DNA of 64,000 bases, taken from positions 248,001-312,000 of the forward strand of contig NZ_PXYI01000002.1 in NCBI RefSeq assembly GCF_003012735.1, read 5' to 3'. Below, piece by piece: positions 19,039 to 29,165 of this stretch; position 1 is the stretch's first letter; each line of letters opens with the position of its first letter. The stretch is from Allosphingosinicella deserti. GTDB lineage: Bacteria; Pseudomonadota; Alphaproteobacteria; Sphingomonadales; Sphingomonadaceae. The position numbers and the translations under genes were made by a program. The notes under the pieces were generated by a model, which was given only the letters and a program-made list of their open reading frames with translations, had not been told where the DNA came from and did no database searches.

Positions 19039-20046
19039 GGCCTTGCGCCGGCGCGGTTGCTCCGCCGCGTGCCGCAGCATCTCAGCCACGGCGACCGGTC
19101 GGCGGCTCCGCCGGTGGAAGCTATGCTGCCAATGTTCGGCAGACTGTCCTGCCAGCAGTGCGTCCGCACCGCCGATCCCGCTGGCCAGCGCGATCGCGAT
19201 CCCGTCCCCGGCCAGCGACGCGATCACCGCCGCCTGATCGCCGATCCGGTAGATGTGGGGTACCGTGTCGGCGGCGCGCCACCCATAGGGAACGCCGGCG
19301 ACCGCGCTCCAGTCTCCGAGGTCCGCACCGGCCAGGCGATCCGCCAGAACCGGGCTTTCGGCCTTGATCCGGTTGAGGAGCGGCTGCGGGCCGCCGGCCT
19401 GCTTCAGCCGTGCCCGCGAGGCGGAGAGGCAGAAATTGCAACGTCCGTCTTCCTGCAGCAGCAGCCCGGCATAGCCGCCATCGAATAGATGCAGTTCGAT
19501 ATGATCGTCGATCTTGCTTGCCGCGGCGCGGGCGAGGCCGATCGAGCAGCGAAGCCCGATCGATGCGGTGGCCATCGATGCATCCCGTTCATGACCGCGC
19601 AGCTCGTGCTTCCCGGTCGCGAGCAACAGCGCATCGGCTTCGATCTCCTCCTCGTCGTCAAGGCGGATTCGAGTCCCGGCCGCCGCACGCACGGCACGGC
19701 CGCGGAGGACCTCTGCACCGTCCTGTTCCGCCGCATTGAGCATTGCTGTGTCGAGGGTGCGGCGGGACAGGCCGGCTGCAGCGTAGGGAAGCGGCACCTC
19801 GACCACGCTGGCGCCCGCGATCAGGCGCAATCGGTTAATCGGCCGCGCGCCGAGTGCGTCAGGGTCGATGCCGAGCTTGCGCAGGCTGGCGAGCGCATCC
19901 CAGCCCATGAAGCCGCCGCAGACGATGTCCCGCGGCCCCGCATTGCGCTCGACGAGCACGGGCGCCAGGCCGCCTCGCGCCAGCCGGATCGCCGCGGCGG
20001 CGCCGGCCGGACCGCCGCCGACGATCAGCGCAGCCGTTCGACGCAC
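18967..20046 (-). CDS. FAD-dependent oxidoreductase, geranylgeranyl reductase-like (type III PKS operon)
   Basis: 359 residues from a GTG start. It has the dinucleotide-binding motif LIVGGGPAGAAAAIRLARGG at the N-terminus, an ATGKHELRG-like second motif, and the late FAD motif IGDQAAVIASLAGDGIAIAL. The family includes geranylgeranyl reductases and aromatic-ring hydroxylases that act on lipids or polyketide products. It overlaps the methyltransferase gene by 22 bases and is the last gene of the type III polyketide synthase operon. There it probably oxidises or reduces the polyketide product, by analogy with phenolic-lipid clusters that pair a PKS, a methyltransferase and a flavin enzyme. Confidence 0.82.
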   Translation of the reverse strand: MRRTAALIVGGGPAGAAAAIRLARGGLAPVLVERNAGPRDIVCGGFMGWDALASLRKLGIDPDALGARPINRLRLIAGASVVEVPLPYAAAGLSRRTLDTAMLNAAEQDGAEVLRGRAVRAAAGTRIRLDDEEEIEADALLLATGKHELRGHERDASMATASIGLRCSIGLARAAASKIDDHIELHLFDGGYAGLLLQEDGRCNFCLSASRARLKQAGGPQPLLNRIKAESPVLADRLAGADLGDWSAVAGVPYGWRAADTVPHIYRIGDQAAVIASLAGDGIAIALASGIGGADALLAGQSAEHWQHSFHRRSRRPVAVAEMLRHAAEQPRRRKALMELLRQLPGLARIGARLTRIGS

Positions 20047-20711
20047 AGCCGGAAGGGGAAACGCCGGACGACATTCGCGTCCGCCAGCCCCAGCTCATTG
20101 AGGATCGTCCGCCACTCTGCCGGGCGGTAGGCTCTGGCAATGGAGAGCTGGCCATCCTCGCGAACGATGCGGTGAACGCCGAGCAGGTGCGCCAGGAGCG
20201 GGTAGCCGGTGTAGGAGAGACGGTGCCGATGGAGGTCGTTGACCAGCCAGCCGCGCCGCGCATGAAGCTCCATCCACAACAGGAATGCACGCAGATCGCC
20301 ATCGCTCATGTGGTGCGCGACCAGGCTCGAAATCACGAAGTCGAACGCACCCTGATCACGATAGTCGCCCGTGCGCCAGTCGATGGCGAAGCCTGGCGAC
20401 GTCGCCGCCGCAGCGACGGCGGCGCTCTTCGGATTGAGATCGACGCCCACCAGGACGGCGTGCTTCCCGGTGCGCTCCGCCCAATGTGCGACCCGGCGCA
20501 GCATGCCTCCGTCACCAAAGCCGACGTCGAGGAGGCTGAACCGCTCGCGCCCGGCCGTCGCTCTCTTGAGAAAGGCCATCGTTGGGCGGCTGGCGAGGGT
20601 CCAGCGATTGATCCGGCCGAGATCCGAAAGCACCGCGTCATAGACGGCGGCGGGCAGCGCCGGATCGTCCATCTGCTCCTCGGCGATGGCACGCCGCGCC
20701 AGGCTCCTCAT
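20025..20711 (-). CDS. SAM-dependent methyltransferase (type III PKS operon)
   Basis: 228 residues. Class I methyltransferase fold with motif I FSLLDVGFGDGGMLRRVA, an acidic residue at the end of strand beta2 (VGVDLNPKSA), and motif ISSLVAHHMSDGDLRAFL. It starts with an ATG that overlaps the polyketide synthase stop by 4 bases (ATGA) and ends inside the start of the flavoprotein gene, so all three are coupled. In related operons the methyltransferase O-methylates an alkylpyrone or alkylresorcinol; that substrate is inferred from context only. Confidence 0.82.
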   Translation of the reverse strand: MRSLARRAIAEEQMDDPALPAAVYDAVLSDLGRINRWTLASRPTMAFLKRATAGRERFSLLDVGFGDGGMLRRVAHWAERTGKHAVLVGVDLNPKSAAVAAAATSPGFAIDWRTGDYRDQGAFDFVISSLVAHHMSDGDLRAFLLWMELHARRGWLVNDLHRHRLSYTGYPLLAHLLGVHRIVREDGQLSIARAYRPAEWRTILNELGLADANVVRRFPFRLCVERLR

Positions 20712-21904
20712 GGCAGCCGGCGAAAGTGGAAGCCCTCGGCGGCGAGCCCAGGTCCGAAGGCGAGCGCAACACCGTGCCGCCGCTCCGGTGCGCTGAGCAG
20801 GCCGCTCAGCACGAAGGGCAAAGTCGCAGACGACATGTTGCCGAATTCCGACAGAATCGCACGCGAGGGATCGAGCGCATTCGGCGGCAGCGCCAGCCCG
20901 TGCTCCACCGCGTCCAGCACCGACCGGCCGCCGGCATGGACCGCCCAGGAATCGATGTCCTCCACGGCGGAGCCGGCGAGCAAAGCGTCACGAACCGACG
21001 GATCGCGGAGCGCTTCCGTGATCCGGCCCGGCACTTCACCGGAAAGATGCATTGCAAAGCCGGTATCGCCGACGTTCCAGCGGATCAGTGTCGCAGAGTC
21101 GGCCAATGTCGCTGCGAACGGCCGCTCGATCGCGAAGCCCGGCCCTCCGCCGCTGACGATCATCGCCGCCGCGCCGTCGCCGAACTGTAGCATGGCCAGC
21201 AGAGGCTCCAGCCGCCCCTCATATTGGAGGTGGAGGCTGGAAAGCTCCACGGTCACGACCAGTATCCGGGCGTCCGGCTCGGATCGTGCGATATGATAGG
21301 CGACGCGTAATGCTGCGACGGCGGCGTAGCAGCCCATGAAGCCAACCAGGGTCCGCTCGATATTCCCGGAAAGGCCGAGTTCGGCGGCGATGATCTGATC
21401 GATCCCCGGTGCGACGAAGCCGGTGCAGCTTGCAACAACCAGGTGCGTGACGGATCCGAGGGGCCCAAGCGCGCCGATCGCGCGCAAGGCGAGCCTGGGC
21501 GCTTCGTCGGCATAGATACGCATCCGCGCCGCCGTCCCGGGCGATGCGCCCTCGTAGAAGCCGCCGGGATCGACCGGCGAGCCGCCGCTTTCCGCCTGGG
21601 GGAGCACCGACCAGCGATGGCCAATACCGCAACGCTTCGCCATGCGGCGGAACAGCGCCCGCTCGCGTGGATCGGTAAGCTGCTGCTCGGCCCATCCGAT
21701 GAAGGCATGGTGCACATCATGCTCTGGAACAGCTGTCGCGATGGCATTGATACAGGCGGTAGGCGTAACCCTGCTCCCCGAAGCGTCCCTTGGACACTGA
21801 TCGTCGGGCCGCTCGCCCGAAAGGTCAATCAGGTCTGAACTGAAGGTCCCGACGCGTCCGGTGCGGGTGACGCTCCGGGAGAATCGGGGTTTTCGGACCG
21901 GCAA
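20708..21904 (-). CDS. Type III polyketide synthase (chalcone/stilbene synthase superfamily)
   Basis: Thiolase-fold enzyme with all three catalytic residues: Cys in VVASCTGFVAPGID (about residue 159 of the open frame), His in WAVHAGGRSVLDAVE (about 322) and Asn in SEFGNMSSATLPF (about 353). It should condense malonyl-CoA onto a fatty acyl or other starter in the cytoplasm to make a pyrone or resorcinol. The family start would be expected just before INAIATAVPEHDVHHAF, near 21769, but no ATG, GTG or TTG is present there in frame; the only upstream start is a TTG at 21904, so the true N-terminus is uncertain. First gene of the three-gene operon. Confidence 0.88.
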   Translation of the reverse strand: MPVRKPRFSRSVTRTGRVGTFSSDLIDLSGERPDDQCPRDASGSRVTPTACINAIATAVPEHDVHHAFIGWAEQQLTDPRERALFRRMAKRCGIGHRWSVLPQAESGGSPVDPGGFYEGASPGTAARMRIYADEAPRLALRAIGALGPLGSVTHLVVASCTGFVAPGIDQIIAAELGLSGNIERTLVGFMGCYAAVAALRVAYHIARSEPDARILVVTVELSSLHLQYEGRLEPLLAMLQFGDGAAAMIVSGGGPGFAIERPFAATLADSATLIRWNVGDTGFAMHLSGEVPGRITEALRDPSVRDALLAGSAVEDIDSWAVHAGGRSVLDAVEHGLALPPNALDPSRAILSEFGNMSSATLPFVLSGLLSAPERRHGVALAFGPGLAAEGFHFRRLP

Positions 21905-22029
21905 GGTCCGGAAGGGAGATGAACGAAGCCCGCCGAAGTTCCCGCTATGGCCTAAGTGCGGTGGTGCCGGCCAGGTTCACGCCAGTCGTCGGCTCAGGCC
22001 GGTGTCCATTCAGGGATGCGCTTGGAAAA

Positions 22030-22105
22030 TGGTGCCCAGGGACGGGATCGAACCGCCGACACCGTGATTTTCAGTCACGTGCTCTACCAACTGAGCTACC
22101 TGGGC
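22030..22105 (-). tRNA. tRNA-Phe (anticodon GAA)
   Basis: On the minus strand this folds as a complete cloverleaf: acceptor stem GCCCAGG/CCTGGGC, D arm GCTCAGTTGGTAGAGC, anticodon stem CGTGA/TCACG around loop CTGAAAA with anticodon GAA, a T arm with GGTTCGATCC, discriminator A and an encoded CCA. It lies 39 bases downstream of yacG in the same direction, as is usual in sphingomonads. Confidence 0.97.
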
Positions 22106-22144
22106 ATGGGCTGCGTGTGCAGCCGAGCGCGCCTATAGAAGGGC

Positions 22145-22339
22145 TTAGCGCTCGCTGTCCAGCCCATCCGAGGAGAATTCGTCGGCGGGCGGCCCCGGCA
22201 CGCGATAGGAATCGCCGAGCCAGTTCAAAAGGTCGCGGTCGCGGCAGCCTTGGCTGCAGAAGGGCGTGTGATCGGGCGTCGCCGGCTTGCCGCAGAGCGG
22301 GCAGCCGGAGCGCTTCCTAGACGTGGAGGCTGTGGACAT
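22145..22339 (-). CDS. yacG: DNA gyrase inhibitor / zinc-ribbon protein YacG
   Basis: 64 residues with four Cys in the YacG arrangement (CPLCGKPA near residue 13 and FCSQGCRDRDLLNWLGDSYRVPG), which bind one zinc. In E. coli YacG binds GyrB and inhibits gyrase. Length and the motif LLNWL..YRVPG are typical. It overlaps the end of the RNase E/G-like gene by 23 bases, the last gene of an infA-maf-RNase-yacG run, and is followed by tRNA-Phe. Confidence 0.93.
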   Translation of the reverse strand: MSTASTSRKRSGCPLCGKPATPDHTPFCSQGCRDRDLLNWLGDSYRVPGPPADEFSSDGLDSER

Positions 22340-23294
22340 GCCCCGCCGATATGGCGAGCCCGTGTTCTGCCTGCAAGACGACGGCGGAGCCGATCCGCCG
22401 GGCCAGCCTGTCCCGCCATTCCGGATTGGCTTCGATCCGGGCGATCACCGATGGCGCCGCACGCAGGATGCGCTCGCCGACACCCGGCGCATGCTCCGCG
22501 CGGCGCAGCAGCGCACGCGCCGCGGCGCCGACCGGGTCGCCCTGGAGCAGCTCGGGAAGCGAGGCGCGCGGACGGCGGCGGACGATCTGGAGAAAACCGA
22601 AGCCGTTGACCCCAGTGCGCTCGAAGGGCTGCGGCAACACCGCGTCGAAGGCAGCGGCCGGCGCCTGTCGTTCGGCCTTGCCCGGGATGGTGGGAAGATC
22701 GACGCCGATTGATCCTCCGATGCCGAATCTGCGGATCGCGCGCGCCGCCGCTTCTGCACCGGCGACGGCGAGTTCTGCGGGCGCAAGCGCTCCGTCGACG
22801 TCGAACAGGGTCATTGCGGGTGTGACGCTCATCCGGAGCAACCCGCCGACAAAGGCGATCTCGCCGGTCATCGCGTCCTCGAGAAGTTCGGACCAGCCCG
22901 TTGCCTCGAATCGGTCGTCGCCGCCGAAGCCCTGCGGCGCCGGCGTACCGATCCGCTCCAGTAGGGCTGGTCCTTGCCGTGGTGCCTCCTCCGTGAAGCG
23001 GGCACGCGCCGGCTTCGGCTTTCCGGCTTCCGGGATCGGCTCGCGGACGATTTCGATCCGGATTGCCTGGCCCTGATTGATGTGCCGCGGCAGCGGCTCG
23101 ACAATTGCCTCGCCGCCGTCGAACACGGCAAGCCCCCGCCGTCCGGCGACGTGGATCTGAGTCAGACGCGCCTCGACGATCGCGCCGAAGCGGATGCTCG
23201 CCGGCAGTTCGATCGCCGCTTCAACGATATCATCGCCCTCGACGAGGATGGCGCGGTTCTCGCCGATGCCTTCCTCGTAGAGCCACTCAGGCAA
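22317..23294 (-). CDS. Short RNase E/G-family ribonuclease
   Basis: 325 residues, much shorter than RNase G (about 490) or RNase E. An S1-like region is present (ARLTQIHVAGRRGLAVFDGGEA). The two catalytic acidic sites of the DNase-I-like subdomain look kept: LFDVDGALAP aligns with the D-x-N site (Asn replaced by Asp) and GGSIGVDLPTI with the second Asp site. The CPxCxG zinc link that holds RNase E dimers together, and the small domain after it, are absent. It may still cut single-stranded RNA, but assembly must differ. It lies between maf and yacG, overlapping maf by 8 bases. Confidence 0.82.
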   Translation of the reverse strand: MPEWLYEEGIGENRAILVEGDDIVEAAIELPASIRFGAIVEARLTQIHVAGRRGLAVFDGGEAIVEPLPRHINQGQAIRIEIVREPIPEAGKPKPARARFTEEAPRQGPALLERIGTPAPQGFGGDDRFEATGWSELLEDAMTGEIAFVGGLLRMSVTPAMTLFDVDGALAPAELAVAGAEAAARAIRRFGIGGSIGVDLPTIPGKAERQAPAAAFDAVLPQPFERTGVNGFGFLQIVRRRPRASLPELLQGDPVGAAARALLRRAEHAPGVGERILRAAPSVIARIEANPEWRDRLARRIGSAVVLQAEHGLAISAGHVHSLHV

Positions 23295-23853
23295 GGGGAT
23301 ATCCGGCGGCGCGAAGCAGCGCCCGGGTCTCGTAGAGCGGCAGGCCCATGATTCCGGAATAGCTGCCGGACATGGCGCGTATCAGAGCCTCGGCGCGGCC
23401 CTGTATGCCGTAGGCGCCCGCCTTGCCGCGCCACTCGCCGGTGGCGAGATAGGATTCGCGTTCGTCGTCGCTAAGCCGTTTGAAGGTGACGATGCTGGTC
23501 GACAGGCGGTGACGTGCTCTGCCGTCGGCATCGACCAGGGTAACCGCCGACAGCACGGTGTGACGCCGGCCGGACAGCAATTTCAGCGTCGCGCGCGCTT
23601 CCTCTTCGTCGTCGGTCTTGGGAAGAATACGGCGTCCTGCCGCGACCACCGTGTCGGCGGAAAGGACGAGGCTGCCGGGCGCCGGCACGGCGCCGGCCTT
23701 TTCGGCCGCGACGCGAACGGCATAAGGGGCCGGAAGCTCGCCGCGACGCGGCGTCTCGTCGATGTCGGCCGGCGTGACCGCGTCGGGGGTGACGCCGATG
23801 CGCGCGAGGAGCTCCAGCCGGCGCGGGCTGGAGGAAGCCAGGACGAGCCGCAT
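23287..23853 (-). CDS. maf: Maf-family nucleotide pyrophosphatase
   Basis: 188 residues. Begins with the Maf signature LASSSPRRLELLARIGV and has SADTVVAAGRRIL and LSGRRHTVLSAVTLV, the nucleotide-binding and catalytic stretches. Maf proteins hydrolyse dTTP, UTP or modified nucleoside triphosphates to monophosphates and are thought to clean the nucleotide pool or block septum formation. It follows infA by 10 bases and overlaps the RNase gene by 8 bases, within one operon. Confidence 0.93.
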   Translation of the reverse strand: MRLVLASSSPRRLELLARIGVTPDAVTPADIDETPRRGELPAPYAVRVAAEKAGAVPAPGSLVLSADTVVAAGRRILPKTDDEEEARATLKLLSGRRHTVLSAVTLVDADGRARHRLSTSIVTFKRLSDDERESYLATGEWRGKAGAYGIQGRAEALIRAMSGSYSGIMGLPLYETRALLRAAGYPLA

Positions 23854-23863
23854 GGGGCGCGCC

Positions 23864-24082
23864 TTACTTGAAGCGATAGGTGATCCGACCCTTGGTCAAA
23901 TCATAAGGGGTCAGCTCGACGAGCACTTCGTCGCCGACGAGGACTCGGATGCGATTCTTGCGCATCTTGCCCGCAGTATGGCCGAGGATCTCGTGATTGT
24001 TCTCGAGCCGGACGCGGAACATGGCGTTGGGCAGCAGCTCAACGACCTGCCCGCGCATTTCGAGAAGTTCTTCCTTGGCCAT
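23864..24082 (-). CDS. infA: Translation initiation factor IF-1
   Basis: 72 residues, the exact usual length, covering a single OB-fold S1 domain ([20 protein letters not shown], then [20 protein letters not shown] and ending [13 protein letters not shown]). IF-1 binds the ribosomal A site and assists IF-2 and IF-3 during initiation. It is the first gene of the infA-maf-RNase-yacG run; the 176 bases upstream to the hppA terminator should hold its promoter. Confidence 0.97.
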   Translation of the reverse strand: MAKEELLEMRGQVVELLPNAMFRVRLENNHEILGHTAGKMRKNRIRVLVGDEVLVELTPYDLTKGRITYRFK

Positions 24083-24258
24083 TTATCCTCTGGATCCAAC
24101 AAAAATTCGCGCCGCCATAGCGGCTGGAGCCGCGAAATGGAAGGCGCAGAGCAGTTCAATATGCAAGCAATCAAGATGCTTGCTGCATCTTCGTGCCGAA
24201 CGGTCCTCAGCCACCGTTTTCCCGCCGCCAGTGCCCTGCCGCTGCCGCTCTGACAGGA

Positions 24259-24287
24259 AAGGCTCCGTCCACGGGGGACGGAGCCTT
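24259..24287 (-). terminator. Rho-independent terminator of hppA
   Basis: A perfect 12-bp stem (AAGGCTCCGTCC / GGACGGAGCCTT) with a 5-base loop, 25 bases after the hppA stop on the minus strand and followed there by TTTCCTGT. It separates hppA from infA. Confidence 0.8.
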
Positions 24288-24311
24288 GCTTGTTCCGTAA
24301 GCTCGGAAAAA

Positions 24312-26489
<2,178 letters not shown>

Positions 26490-26634
26490 TGGCTTCCTTC
26501 CCCTTTATGCGCCGGGTCGGGCCGCTTTTTCCGAAGACGTTTCTCGCCCGGTCGTTAGGGGTTCTAAAGGCGCAGCGCGCAGAAATGCAACCGATGACAT
26601 GGGTCTTCGTCCATCCCGGACGAAGTGGCTGCGG

Positions 26635-27585
26635 TCAGCCGAGTGCCCGATGCTCCCAGCCGAGGCTTTCCGGCAAGGTCACCAAGTCGTTGCCGTCACG
26701 AAGCTGGAGCCCGGATCCTGGCGAGACTCGGCCGATCCTGGTGACGTTCAGCCGCAATTCTTCCGCAACTGCGAAGATATCTTGCGTTGCAGCATCATTC
26801 GCAGAGAAGAGCAGTTCGTAATCATCGCCGGCAGTCGCCGCCGCAAGTCGCGTGGCGCGGCTTTCGCCCTCTGCTGCGATCAACGGTCCCGAGAGAGGGA
26901 CGTGTCCGATGTCGATTGTCATTGCCGTGCCACTCGCCTCGGCCATGCGCCGCGCATCGATCAGCAATCCGTCGGATACGTCCATCATCGCTCCCGCCAA
27001 ACGGGCAAGCCGCGGTCCGGCTTCGAGCCGGGGCGTAGGACGGCGATAGCGCTCGATCATCGGTCCCCCCCTCCTGCCGCCCTGAAGTTCGCGCAGGCCG
27101 GCGCCGGCGTCACCGATCGTGCCGGTAACCCACAGACTTTCCCCAGCACTCGCACCCGACCGCGCCGGGACTGGCCCGGCCGCCTCGCCGATGGCGGTGA
27201 GGCCGAGGCTTTGTGGCGCACCGGCCGGCGCGGACACGGTGTCGCCGCCGAGCAGGGATACGCCGAAATGGGCAAGCGCCCGCCCCATGCCGGCCACGAA
27301 CACGGCATCCCAATCGGGTTCGCGCAAAGTGTAGCCCATCAGCACCCCCAGGGGCCTGGCGCCCTTGGCGGCAAGATCCGACAGGTTCACGGCGAGCAGC
27401 TTCCAGGCGACATCGCCAGGCGGGTCGTCGCGAAGGAAGTGGACGCCCTCGACGATCATGTCGTGGGTGAGAACGAGCGTCGCGCCGCCGACCGCAAGCA
27501 CCGCGGCATCGTCGCCGAAACCCCGCGCCGCGGGAGCGGTCGCAAGTGCCCTGAGCTCCGCAAGGAAGGCGCCCTCGCCCGTCAT
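26635..27585 (-). CDS. thiL: Thiamine-monophosphate kinase
   Basis: 316 residues from the ATG at 27585 (MTGEGAFLAELRALA); the open frame extends 11 residues further but those do not fit the family. Motifs include FGDDAAVLAVGG, DDPPGDVAWKLLAVNLSDLAAKGARP and LLGGDTVSAPAG, and DVSDGLLIDARRMAEAS, which bind magnesium-ATP and thiamine phosphate. ThiL phosphorylates thiamine phosphate to the cofactor thiamine diphosphate. It follows nusB by 145 bases on the same strand, a common nusB-thiL pairing. Confidence 0.93.
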   Translation of the reverse strand: MTGEGAFLAELRALATAPAARGFGDDAAVLAVGGATLVLTHDMIVEGVHFLRDDPPGDVAWKLLAVNLSDLAAKGARPLGVLMGYTLREPDWDAVFVAGMGRALAHFGVSLLGGDTVSAPAGAPQSLGLTAIGEAAGPVPARSGASAGESLWVTGTIGDAGAGLRELQGGRRGGPMIERYRRPTPRLEAGPRLARLAGAMMDVSDGLLIDARRMAEASGTAMTIDIGHVPLSGPLIAAEGESRATRLAAATAGDDYELLFSANDAATQDIFAVAEELRLNVTRIGRVSPGSGLQLRDGNDLVTLPESLGWEHRALG

Positions 27586-27730
27586 GAAGGACGTCCTCGA
27601 TCGATGAGGACGGTGCAATCCGAGGATCGTGACATTCGCTTCATCCGCCGCATCCTACCGCGGAGTCGGCCGCAACCCCACCCTCCCGCCAACCTTGGCG
27701 GGCGAAGATGAGGCAGAGTGGGACGTGGCC

Positions 27731-28186
27731 CTACTTGCGTACGTCCTTTGCGACAGCGTCGAGCAGGCCGTTCACGAACGCCGCTTCCTTCTTGTCGTAA
27801 AAGGCTTTGGCAACGTCGACATATTCGGAGATGATCGTGCCGGTCGGCACGTCGATCCGGGCGACCAACTCGTAGGCGCCGGCGCGCAGGATCTGGCGCA
27901 TCGGGCGGTCGAGACGATGGAGCGACCAGTCGCGTGCCAGCTTGGCGGCGACGAGTTCGTCGAGCTCTGCGGCGCGGGCCTGCACGCCGACGACAATGTC
28001 GTCGAAGAAGTCGACCTCCGCATCCTCATATTCCACGCCCTCGATGGTCGCGCCGAGGCGGTGCATGTGGAATTCGTGAAGCAGGGTCGGGACCGGAGTC
28101 TGCTCCATCTCGTGCTGATAGAGCGCCTGCACTGCGGCGAGCCGGGCGGCGGAGCGGGATCGGGAACGGGCGGTGGTCTTTGCCAT
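27731..28186 (-). CDS. nusB: Transcription antitermination factor NusB
   Basis: 151 residues, all-helical NusB fold: SAARLAAVQALYQHEMEQTP at the N-terminus, LDRPMRQILRAGAYELVARIDVP and VDVAKAFYDKKEAAFVNGLLD at the C-terminus. NusB with NusE (S10) binds boxA in nascent rRNA and prevents premature termination. It lies just upstream of thiL on the same strand. Confidence 0.95.
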   Translation of the reverse strand: MAKTTARSRSRSAARLAAVQALYQHEMEQTPVPTLLHEFHMHRLGATIEGVEYEDAEVDFFDDIVVGVQARAAELDELVAAKLARDWSLHRLDRPMRQILRAGAYELVARIDVPTGTIISEYVDVAKAFYDKKEAAFVNGLLDAVAKDVRK

Positions 28187-28262
28187 GGGAGGGGGCCCAT
28201 AGCGTCAGGGCGAGGATTCGGCCAACCCTAAAGCATCCGCGCACCGGGCGCCGTCGCTGCGC

Positions 28263-29165
28263 TCAGCCGCCGCTGTCGGCCAGGAAGTTTCGAATCGCCG
28301 CTGTTACCGTGCCCGGTTCCTCCCACGGGATGAAGTGGCCGGCGGTCGGAGAGGTGACGATGCGCAAATCCGCGACGACGTCCGTCAGGCGCTCGAGCTG
28401 GATCGGCAGCAGCGCGACGTCCTTGAGGCCCCAGATCACCAGGGTCGGCATGCGAAGCTTGGGGAAGGGCGCATGGGTCCACACAGGGAGCCTGGCCTCT
28501 TCGTCCGTCTCCGGCACTTCGAGGCTGGTGGCCCGATACCAGTTGAGCATGGCGGTGAGCGCGCCCGGCTCCTTCCATTCGTCGAGATAGGCCCGCCGCT
28601 CCTCGACTGGAAGCATGGCAGGATCGGCATTGCCGAGCAGAACTTTCTCCAGAAAGGCTTCCAGACCCATCGCCAGGATCCCGGCCTCCGCCTCCGGACT
28701 GCGGAAGAATCGGACATATTGCGAGGCTTCGCGCTGCGCTCTGTCTTCGATCAGCGACCTCTGGAAGATCAAAGGGTGCGGGGCGTTGAGGATCACCAGC
28801 CGCTTCACTCTGAACGGGTGGAGGAGGGCCGCGGCCCACGCAGCCGCGCCGCCCCAGTCGTGGCCGACGAGGGTGAAATGCTTGATCTCAAGCGCATCCA
28901 TCAGCGCCAGGGCATCGGCGACGATGATGTTAGTCTTGTACTGCTCGACGCCTTCCGGCTTGTCCGATCGGGCGTAGCCGCGCTGATCGGGCGCGATCAC
29001 GAAATGGTCGCGCGAAAGATCCTCGATCTGGTTGCGCCAGGTGCGATGCGATTCGGGGAAGCCGTGCAGAAACAGGATCGGCTCCCCGTCGCGCGGGCCG
29101 GCGAGGCAGACGTCGAGGCTGATGCCGGTCGACAGCGCAATCCGCGCGAGGGGGGACTCGGTCAT
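28263..29165 (-). CDS. Alpha/beta hydrolase, epoxide hydrolase-like
   Basis: 300 residues with the epoxide-hydrolase oxyanion motif HGFPES (34-39), an Asp nucleophile in VGHDWGGAAAW (Asp103) and a C-terminal catalytic His in TAGHFIPWEEPG. The Asp nucleophile separates it from serine hydrolases and points to epoxide hydrolase or haloalkane dehalogenase chemistry; HGFP favours epoxide hydrolase. The substrate is unknown. Its ATG overlaps the stop of the upstream pirin gene by one base, so the two are coupled in a bolA-pirin-hydrolase operon. Confidence 0.82.
   Translation of the reverse strand: MTESPLARIALSTGISLDVCLAGPRDGEPILFLHGFPESHRTWRNQIEDLSRDHFVIAPDQRGYARSDKPEGVEQYKTNIIVADALALMDALEIKHFTLVGHDWGGAAAWAAALLHPFRVKRLVILNAPHPLIFQRSLIEDRAQREASQYVRFFRSPEAEAGILAMGLEAFLEKVLLGNADPAMLPVEERRAYLDEWKEPGALTAMLNWYRATSLEVPETDEEARLPVWTHAPFPKLRMPTLVIWGLKDVALLPIQLERLTDVVADLRIVTSPTAGHFIPWEEPGTVTAAIRNFLADSGG

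Noticed and set aside
21891-21920. Motif resembling the GGAA tetraloop domain of SRP RNA (GGTCCGGAAGGGAG)
   Set aside because: The tetraloop and flanking pairs look similar, but the conserved symmetric loop that follows is not present and the stretch lies at the start of the type III PKS frame. It is treated as a hairpin only.
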